Shown in pieces: positions 1 through 4,477 of a stretch of DNA of 8,044 bases. Positions within the stretch are counted from its first letter, which is position 1, and each line of letters starts with the position of its first letter. The DNA comes from Spirochaetota bacterium (lineage in GTDB: Bacteria; Spirochaetota; JAHITG01): positions 1 to 8,044 of the forward strand of contig JAHITG010000326.1 in assembly GCA_018817865.1 (NCBI GenBank). Reading direction: 5' to 3'. Below the pieces are notes generated by a model. It was not told where the DNA came from and did no database searches. It was given only the letters and a program-made list of their open reading frames with translations. The position numbers were made by a program, and so were the translations under genes.

Positions 1-1224
1 AAAATAATAAAAGAGAAGAGGCAAGATCAAAAGCTGCGCGGAAAGGGATGCTGTGAAGATGGTCTTAAAAAAGTGATACACTTTCAGTTTTATCTTTATA
101 TGCTGGTCGATCCATCTGTTTAGGATTGGAGTGAAGATTATTATTCCTGCTGCAGCCAGAAAGGACATTTGAAAAGATACGGCTTGTAATACAAGGGGGT
201 TGAAAAGCAGAATGATAAGTGCGGCCAGGGATAAATTGTTCAAATAGTTCCGGTCCCTGTCAAATAGGAAGCATGCAAGCAGGGAGGCGAACATGATCGT
301 AGAGCGCAGGATAGGAGGTTTGTACCCTACGATGAAATTATAAAGAATAAGGATGATCAGTGTAAGGATCAAAGATACTCTTCTGGAAAAACCGATGTTT
401 ATAAAAAGTGTTATAAAAATAATGGCGATCATCCCTACATGAAGGCCTGAAATGGCGAGAAGGTGAATTGTACCGGAGCGAATAAATATTTCTTTGATTG
501 ATCGAGGCATGGTAGTCCGCGCCCCAAGCATCAGTGCATTTAAAAAAGATCTCTGGATCGGATAGTAATATTTTTTAATATATTTTTGTATATCTTTCCT
601 TATGATCGAGGTATAATAGGTCAATGAATATTCGCTTACAGGAACGGTTGATATTATTTCATTCCTGTTTTTAATATAAACAGATCCGTCTACTTGAATT
701 GTTTTATAATATAATCCATAGTCGATCTCTCCAAAATTAGCCGGCCCTTCCGGAGGATCTATCCTCCCGGATAGATGGACCTGATCATTTTTCATGAGGG
801 AAGTCTTCGGTTTTATAAAAACGAACAAGGTGCCTTGAACCTTTTCTTTGTTAATAGTATCTAATTTCAATTGGAAGGAAGAATATCTTTCGGATCGCAC
901 AGGATGTGAGGCAACTTTACCCCGGATCATAACACTTTTATTGAAAAAAGAAGAAAGATCTTTTTTAAAGTAATTATTTTGAATCAAAAAGGTGTTGAAA
1001 AGACCCGTAATTAGAGCGATCAGAAAAACAGAATGGAGGACTCTCTTTTTAGATAGAACCAGTATCAAGAGAAAAGAGGGAATAAACACTAAAATAATAA
1101 ATAATAGAGAAGGAGAGAAGAACTCCTGGATCATGATCCCGGAAATATAAGTAAGCGTTATTATTAATACACTCGTATATTGGAGGGTCATTGTATTAAC
1201 TTTGTCAGAGCTGTGATAATCCAT
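1..1224 (-). CDS. comEC: ComEC/Rec2 DNA-uptake channel protein, N-terminal part (runs off left edge)
   Basis: ComEC forms the inner-membrane channel that passes single-stranded DNA into the cytoplasm during natural transformation. The minus-strand frame is open from the ATG at 1224 to base 1 (408 codons) and continues outside the window. Residues about 12-85 hold the N-terminal membrane segments. Residues about 95-195 form the OB-fold-like soluble domain (DUF4131 type), including NFGEIDYGLYYKT near 163-174. The Competence domain follows, with the family signature HLLAISGLHVGM at 254-265, a P-x-LRSTIM stretch at 303-311 and an LQAVSFQMSFLAAAGI stretch at 355-371. The C-terminal metallo-beta-lactamase-like domain of many ComEC proteins would lie beyond the edge, so its presence is unknown. 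An in-frame stop lies just upstream of the ATG, which is therefore the first possible ATG start. There is no clear Shine-Dalgarno, and Met12 is an alternative start. The family call is secure. A role in transformation is inferred only from the family. Confidence 0.93.
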   Translation of the reverse strand, partial: MDYHSSDKVNTMTLQYTSVLIITLTYISGIMIQEFFSPSLLFIILVFIPSFLLILVLSKKRVLHSVFLIALITGLFNTFLIQNNYFKKDLSSFFNKSVMIRGKVASHPVRSERYSSFQLKLDTINKEKVQGTLFVFIKPKTSLMKNDQVHLSGRIDPPEGPANFGEIDYGLYYKTIQVDGSVYIKNRNEIISTVPVSEYSLTYYTSIIRKDIQKYIKKYYYPIQRSFLNALMLGARTTMPRSIKEIFIRSGTIHLLAISGLHVGMIAIIFITLFINIGFSRRVSLILTLIILILYNFIVGYKPPILRSTIMFASLLACFLFDRDRNYLNNLSLAALIILLFNPLVLQAVSFQMSFLAAAGIIIFTPILNRWIDQHIKIKLKVYHFFKTIFTASLSAQLLILPLLFYYF

Positions 1225-1247
1225 ATTTATTCTGATTTATACACTTG

Positions 1248-1275
1248 AATATAAAAGTAAAAATTAGAATTTCAA
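1248..1275 (-). promoter_or_regulatory. Candidate sigma-70-type promoter for comEC
   Basis: On the minus strand, TTGAAA (1275-1270) is separated by 16 nt from TATATT (1253-1248), about 24 nt before the comEC ATG. This is a good match to a housekeeping promoter. It implies a very short leader, consistent with the lack of a Shine-Dalgarno there. It would also mean comEC has its own promoter rather than depending only on read-through from the response regulator, whose stop is 120 nt upstream. AT-rich background makes chance matches common. Confidence 0.4.
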
Positions 1276-1344
1276 GCAATACTTATGTGAATACTGTGGT
1301 TGATGATTTACCTGGAAATAGAAGATAGAAGGAATATTTATGCA

Positions 1345-2052
1345 TTAATACATCAGCAGGTCTTCTTTCAGTTTACTGCTTTTTATCAGATTGGACCGGA
1401 GGTCTCGGCTGTTGCCGGCTGTGATCTTGAATTTTATGTTATTTCCCAGAAAATGGTTCTTTATATCTTCCAGAACATTGATCTGCTCCATGCCAAAGGA
1501 TTGAAGATCTATTACATTCAGAATGACCTTATGGATATTTTGCGAGATCCGGTTGTCAATATCATTCATCAGAACAGATGTGTCGTTCTCTGCCAGTTCT
1601 CCGGCCAGCTTGATGTTAAGGATATCCATGTTTGGCATATATTTGATCTTCAGATTTGTCAATTGTACGGATGGTGTATTTTCAGGATAGAGTGTATTTA
1701 CACGATTGATCAGATTATCCACATTAAATGGTTTTGCCAGGAAATTTTTTACTCCCAGTTTGAGGAGTTCAATAACGATCTCTTTTTTGTTTTGTGCAGA
1801 AATGATCAGAATGGGAATGTCCTTTGTTTCATCCTGTGCTTTTAATTTTTTACATACATTGAGGCCATCCATTCTGGGAAGGGACAGATCAAGGATGATC
1901 AGGCCGGGTTGATCTTCTTTTGCTTTGATAGATGCCAGTAGGCCGTTATCAGCGGATATGATCGAGTATCCTTCATCTGTCAGGGCTTCTCTGATCAGCT
2001 CTACAATATTTTCATCATCATCAGCAACCAGAATTTTTTTAATATATTGCAT
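1345..2052 (-). CDS. Response regulator: receiver domain fused to a STAS-like (anti-sigma-antagonist) domain
   Basis: A 235-residue cytoplasmic signalling protein. Residues 1-118 are a complete CheY-like receiver: acidic cluster D11-D12, phosphoacceptor D55 in LIILDLSLPRMDG, switch residue S85 and conserved K107 in AKPF. Instead of a DNA-binding output, residues about 140-235 (DILNIKLAGEL, then VILNVIDLQSFGMEQINVLEDIKN, then IKFKITAGNSRDLRSNL) follow the strand/helix order of STAS domains such as SpoIIAA. The D-S-S-G segment that carries the phosphorylated serine in SpoIIAA aligns by eye with G187-M188-E189-Q190, so that regulation appears lost or replaced. A GGAGG ribosome site six nt before the ATG fixes the start. 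The gene lies head-to-head with the glucan phosphorylase across the hairpin array and is followed by comEC 120 nt downstream. No partner kinase is visible. The receiver call is secure. The STAS call rests on pattern and should be profile-checked. Confidence 0.88.
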   Translation of the reverse strand: MQYIKKILVADDDENIVELIREALTDEGYSIISADNGLLASIKAKEDQPGLIILDLSLPRMDGLNVCKKLKAQDETKDIPILIISAQNKKEIVIELLKLGVKNFLAKPFNVDNLINRVNTLYPENTPSVQLTNLKIKYMPNMDILNIKLAGELAENDTSVLMNDIDNRISQNIHKVILNVIDLQSFGMEQINVLEDIKNHFLGNNIKFKITAGNSRDLRSNLIKSSKLKEDLLMY

Positions 2053-2244
2053 TTTGAACCTCCAATGTATACATTCATTTTCGGGTCTCTTACTATAAAT
2101 CTATAATGCATTTTTCATGCCTACTTTAATGGTTATCCGGTTTAATTAATTATATAATTATTTGTATATATGAAATTATGTGATTATTCCATGAGAGCTT
2201 GCATGAACTTAATTGCATACCAAAAAAAATGTTTATTTTTTACA
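2053..2244. other. AT-rich divergent upstream region, no gene
   Basis: Very AT-rich DNA between the response regulator start and the hairpin array. It holds the regulator's ribosome site and palindrome, an isolated ATGCAT (2106-2111), and a run with TATAAT-like hexamers on both strands (2149-2158). None of these is paired with a convincing -35 element, so I assign no promoter, although the regulator's promoter must lie in or beyond this stretch. No coding frame with plausible composition is present on either strand. Confidence 0.5.
2059..2075 (-). promoter_or_regulatory. Ribosome-binding site plus adjacent 12-bp palindrome upstream of the response regulator
   Basis: The minus strand reads GGAGG (2063-2059) with a 6-nt spacer to the ATG at 2052. 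This is the strongest Shine-Dalgarno in the window and decides the start. Directly upstream is the perfect 12-bp palindrome AATGTATACATT (2064-2075). Its position would let a bound protein or a small RNA fold influence translation or transcription of the regulator, but no such function is shown. Confidence 0.6.
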
Positions 2245-2274
2245 CAATATTCCTTTTGCAAAAATGCATTGATA

Positions 2275-2308
2275 AACCCCGGATGCATTTTTAAATGCAC
2301 CCGGGGTT
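2275..2308. repeat. Hairpin 1 of the array (GC-rich base, ATGCAT-type tip)
   Basis: Left arm AACCCCGGATGCATTT (2275-2290) pairs with right arm AAATGCACCCGGGGTT (2293-2308) around a nominal 2-nt loop. Fifteen of 16 positions pair. The exception, A2283 opposite C2300, would be a U-G wobble in RNA copied from the other strand. This is the most GC-rich stem of the array and it lacks a following T-run on the plus strand. Confidence 0.85.
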
Positions 2309-2322
2309 AAGAAAGTAAGGAT

Positions 2323-2359
2323 AAGAAACTAAAATGCATTACATGCATTTTAGTTTCTT
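2323..2359. repeat. Hairpin 2 of the array (perfect 17-bp stem)
   Basis: Left arm AAGAAACTAAAATGCAT (2323-2339) and right arm ATGCATTTTAGTTTCTT (2343-2359) are perfectly complementary over 17 bp, with the 3-nt spacer TAC. A short T-run continues to 2361. The stem is AT-rich, so terminator activity would be weak. Confidence 0.88.
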
Positions 2360-2390
2360 TTAATCATATCTTTCTTAAGAAAGCAAGGAT

Positions 2391-2427
2391 AAGAATCCAA
2401 AATGCATGTAATGCATTTTAGGTTCTT
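2391..2427. repeat. Hairpin 3 of the array (17-bp stem with two imperfect pairs)
   Basis: Left arm AAGAATCCAAAATGCAT (2391-2407) faces ATGCATTTTAGGTTCTT (2411-2427) across the spacer GTA. Two positions deviate: T2396 opposite G2422, a wobble, and C2398 opposite A2420, a mismatch. The central 21 nt (2399-2419) are the exact reverse complement of the centre of hairpin 2 (2331-2351). Confidence 0.85.
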
Positions 2428-2459
2428 TTCGGTTATATCTTTCTTAAAAAAGAGAGGAT

Positions 2460-2505
2460 AAACCAGAAAAGTGTATTAAAGATCAGTACACTTTTCTGGT
2501 TTTTT
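2460..2505 (+). terminator. Hairpin 4: rho-independent-terminator-like structure
   Basis: Left arm AAACCAGAAAAGTGTA (2460-2475) and right arm TACACTTTTCTGGTTT (2487-2502) form a perfect 16-bp stem with an 11-nt loop, followed by an uninterrupted T-run (2500-2505). The layout fits an intrinsic terminator for rightward transcription. No plus-strand gene lies upstream in this intergenic region, so it would either end a non-coding transcript from the array or insulate the promoter that follows. Its stem is only moderately GC-rich. Confidence 0.6.
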
Positions 2506-2529
2506 CAATATTCCTTTTTTAAAAAGCAA

Positions 2530-2558
2530 TTGACTTTAAAATTTAACCTTCTTTATTA
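2530..2558 (+). promoter_or_regulatory. Candidate sigma-70-type promoter for the glucan phosphorylase operon
   Basis: TTGACT (2530-2535), a 17-nt spacer, then TTATTA (2553-2558; TATTAA one base later is an alternative -10). Expected transcription would start near 2565, giving a leader of about 40 nt before the ATG at 2606. The -35 overlaps the end of the right-hand 28-bp flanking repeat of the hairpin array, and the terminator-like hairpin 4 lies immediately upstream. Confidence 0.55.
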
Positions 2559-2605
2559 AAGGTGCATCTTTTTAGATTGATCTTCTTTTAATTAGAGTAA
2601 GGACA

Positions 2606-4471
2606 ATGACAGAGGACTATAATAAAAATGAGAATGATCTGATAGCCTATTTTTCTGCTGAGTACGGTTTTAATGAAGCCCTTCCTGTCTATTCGGGTGG
2701 CCTGGGGATACTTTCCGGCGATCACCTGCACGCTGCAGATATCCTGGGATTAAATTTTATAGGGGTAGGACTTTTTTATAAACAAGGTTATTTTCAGCAG
2801 CATATTGATGAATCCGGCCAGCAGATAGCTTCTTATCCGGAATTTACTCTTGATGGACTTCAGCTGGAAATCGTAAAGGAGAAGAACGGATCACCACTTT
2901 TTGTTTCCGTATCGTTGTTATCAGAGGAGGTCATCATCCATGTATGGCAGATTGTAATAGGAAAAGTACGGTTATTTCTTCTTGATACGGATATTGAAGA
3001 GAACAGGCCACAGCATCGTAATATTACAAAAAGATTATACTATGGAAACAGGGAAGATCGTATCTGTCAGGAGGTTATACTTGGCATGGGAGGGCCCAGG
3101 ATACTTCATAAAATGGGTCTGTCTCCTGCTGTTTGGCATCTTAATGAAGGCCATTCAGCCTTTATCATTCTGGAACTGGCTCATGGGATGATCAAAGAGA
3201 AAGGAGTATCATTTAGCAGGGCCCTGCAGGAAGTGAAGAAACAGTTGCTTTTTACTACTCATACCCCTGTTAAAGCAGGAAATGAAGCCTTCTCTTTTTC
3301 TCTTATAAAAAAGTATTTTTCAGATTACTGTGACCGGATCGGGATCCATCCGGATGAGCTTCTTAAAGAAGGGGTCTCTGTTAAAAGAGGAAAAGATGCG
3401 GAACTATTCAGCATGACGATCCTCTCATTAAAAAATGCCGCTTTTTCTAATGGTGTGAGCAGGTTACATGGAAAAATATCCCGTGCTATGTGGTCCGGTA
3501 TCTGGCCGGATAAGCAAGAGAATGATATCCCAATAGATCATGTAACAAATGGGATCAATTTGGATGCATGGTTGAGCAAAGATCTGAAACTCCTGTTTAC
3601 TAAATATATTGGAGAGGATTGGCAGCAAAAAGTAGATGAAAAAGAGGAATGGAGGAAGGTGTTTAATATACCGGATCGGGAATTGTGGAACCTTCATATG
3701 AAATTGAAACAGGAATTTATAAAATTTATACACAATAGAGTAACTACCCTGTATAAAAGAAATAATGTTGATAATGAGGTTATGAAAAAAACGCTTCAGA
3801 ATATCCAGCCTCATCATCTTCTGATAGGGTTTGCCCGCAGGTTTGCTCCATATAAGCGAGCTACACTCTTATTCCATGATGAAGAGCGATTAAAAAAGAT
3901 TTGTGATCATCCGGAAAGACCCGTACATTTCATTTTTGCGGGTAAATCTCATCCGGCTGATAAAGAGGGACAGAATCTGATCAGGAAAGTATATGAATAT
4001 TCATTAAAAGAGGAGTTTTATGGAAAAATACTCTTTTTAGAGAATTATGATATCTCTGTTGCCCGTTATATGGTAACAGGATCGGACATCTGGCTGAACA
4101 ATCCCAGAAGGCCTTATGAAGCCAGCGGGACCAGCGGTCAGAAAGCAGCAGTTAATGGAGTGATCAACTTTTCTGTTTTAGACGGCTGGTGGGTAGAAGG
4201 ATATAATCAGCAAAACGGATGGATCATCGGAACGGAAAAAGATCATTCAGATCTTTCCATACAGGATCTGGAAGACAGCAATTCCCTGTATACTGCTCTG
4301 GAGGAAGAGATCATTCCGGCTTACTATAACAGCAGGGATGGGATCTCATTGCAATGGATTCAAAAGATGAAAGAGTCCATTGTCTCCACTCTTCCCGTTT
4401 TCAATACGATCCGCATGGTAAAAGAGTATTGCAGTAAATTCTATTTTCCCTTGATGAAAGGGAACAAATAA
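2606..4471 (+). CDS. glgP: Alpha-glucan phosphorylase (GT35, distal TIGR02094-type family)
   Basis: A cytoplasmic PLP enzyme that releases glucose-1-phosphate from the non-reducing ends of glycogen or maltodextrins using inorganic phosphate. The 621 residues show the family signatures in order: AYFSAEYGFNEALPVYSGGLG (14-34), GVGLFYKQGYFQQ (53-65), HLNEGHSAF (178-186), TTHTPVKAGNEAF (217-229), FARRFAPYKRA (409-419) and EASGTSGQKAAVNG (505-518), in which K513 is the expected PLP lysine. FSVLDGWWVEGYN (522-534) follows. The N-terminal DUF3417 domain of about 100 residues found in longer members is absent, so this is a minimal form. No frame break is evident. AAGGA lies only 2 nt before the ATG, unusually close, so initiation strength is uncertain, but the N-terminus fits the family. 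The maltosyltransferase gene follows after 6 nt, indicating an operon for storage glucan or dextrin use. Confidence 0.94.
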   Translation: MTEDYNKNENDLIAYFSAEYGFNEALPVYSGGLGILSGDHLHAADILGLNFIGVGLFYKQGYFQQHIDESGQQIASYPEFTLDGLQLEIVKEKNGSPLFVSVSLLSEEVIIHVWQIVIGKVRLFLLDTDIEENRPQHRNITKRLYYGNREDRICQEVILGMGGPRILHKMGLSPAVWHLNEGHSAFIILELAHGMIKEKGVSFSRALQEVKKQLLFTTHTPVKAGNEAFSFSLIKKYFSDYCDRIGIHPDELLKEGVSVKRGKDAELFSMTILSLKNAAFSNGVSRLHGKISRAMWSGIWPDKQENDIPIDHVTNGINLDAWLSKDLKLLFTKYIGEDWQQKVDEKEEWRKVFNIPDRELWNLHMKLKQEFIKFIHNRVTTLYKRNNVDNEVMKKTLQNIQPHHLLIGFARRFAPYKRATLLFHDEERLKKICDHPERPVHFIFAGKSHPADKEGQNLIRKVYEYSLKEEFYGKILFLENYDISVARYMVTGSDIWLNNPRRPYEASGTSGQKAAVNGVINFSVLDGWWVEGYNQQNGWIIGTEKDHSDLSIQDLEDSNSLYTALEEEIIPAYYNSRDGISLQWIQKMKESIVSTLPVFNTIRMVKEYCSKFYFPLMKGNK

Positions 4472-4477
4472 TAATAT

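Larger units (their letters stand above)
2245..2533. repeat. Tandem hairpin array bracketed by imperfect direct repeats, unknown element
   Basis: Four long inverted repeats occur in a row (2275-2308, 2323-2359, 2391-2427, 2460-2502). Hairpins 2, 3 and 4 are each directly preceded by a related 14-nt box: AAGAAAGTAAGGAT (2309-2322), AAGAAAGCAAGGAT (2377-2390) and AAAAAAGAGAGGAT (2446-2459). The boxes start 68 and 69 bp apart. Units 2 and 3 end in the same 11-mer ATATCTTTCTT (2366-2376, 2435-2445). The block starts and ends with imperfect 28-bp direct repeats, 2245-2272 and 2506-2533, identical at 23 of 28 positions and both opening with CAATATTCCTTTT. Stem sequences differ between units while pairing is kept, which points to selection on structure or to palindrome-specific duplication. 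I do not recognise the family. Candidates are a structured RNA, a REP/MITE-like repeat or an operator array. Confidence 0.85.

Noticed and set aside
1225..1344. Terminator between the response regulator and comEC
   Set aside because: No stable stem followed by a T-run was found on the minus strand; only a 6-bp CTTGAA/TTCAAG pairing with a very long loop.
1300..1845. 181-residue plus-strand ORF antisense to the response regulator
   Set aside because: It overlaps the regulator almost entirely, has no family-like motifs, and the opposite strand encodes a clear receiver domain.
2149..2158. TATAAT-like hexamers on both strands as divergent promoters
   Set aside because: No acceptable -35 hexamer at 16-18 nt on either strand, and the region is so AT-rich that the match is expected by chance.
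2402..2461. Small ORF of 19 codons starting within hairpin 3 (and a 9-codon one at 2334-2363), each downstream of AAGGA
   Set aside because: The AAGGA-to-ATG spacing is 12 nt, the start lies inside the stem, the peptides differ between units, and the third unit has no equivalent ATG. A leader peptide is not supported.
2275..2502. Integron attC-like recombination sites
   Set aside because: The stems are simple near-perfect hairpins without the core-site boxes or the extrahelical-base pattern I would need to see, and there are no cassette genes or integrase in the window.
2245..2533. CRISPR array
   Set aside because: Units have no identical repeats separated by unique spacers; each unit carries its own dyad with a different stem, and no cas gene is nearby.
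2245..2533. Insertion sequence or transposon
   Set aside because: No transposase frame and no terminal inverted repeats bracketing the block; only imperfect direct repeats are present, so a mobile origin is left as a hypothesis.
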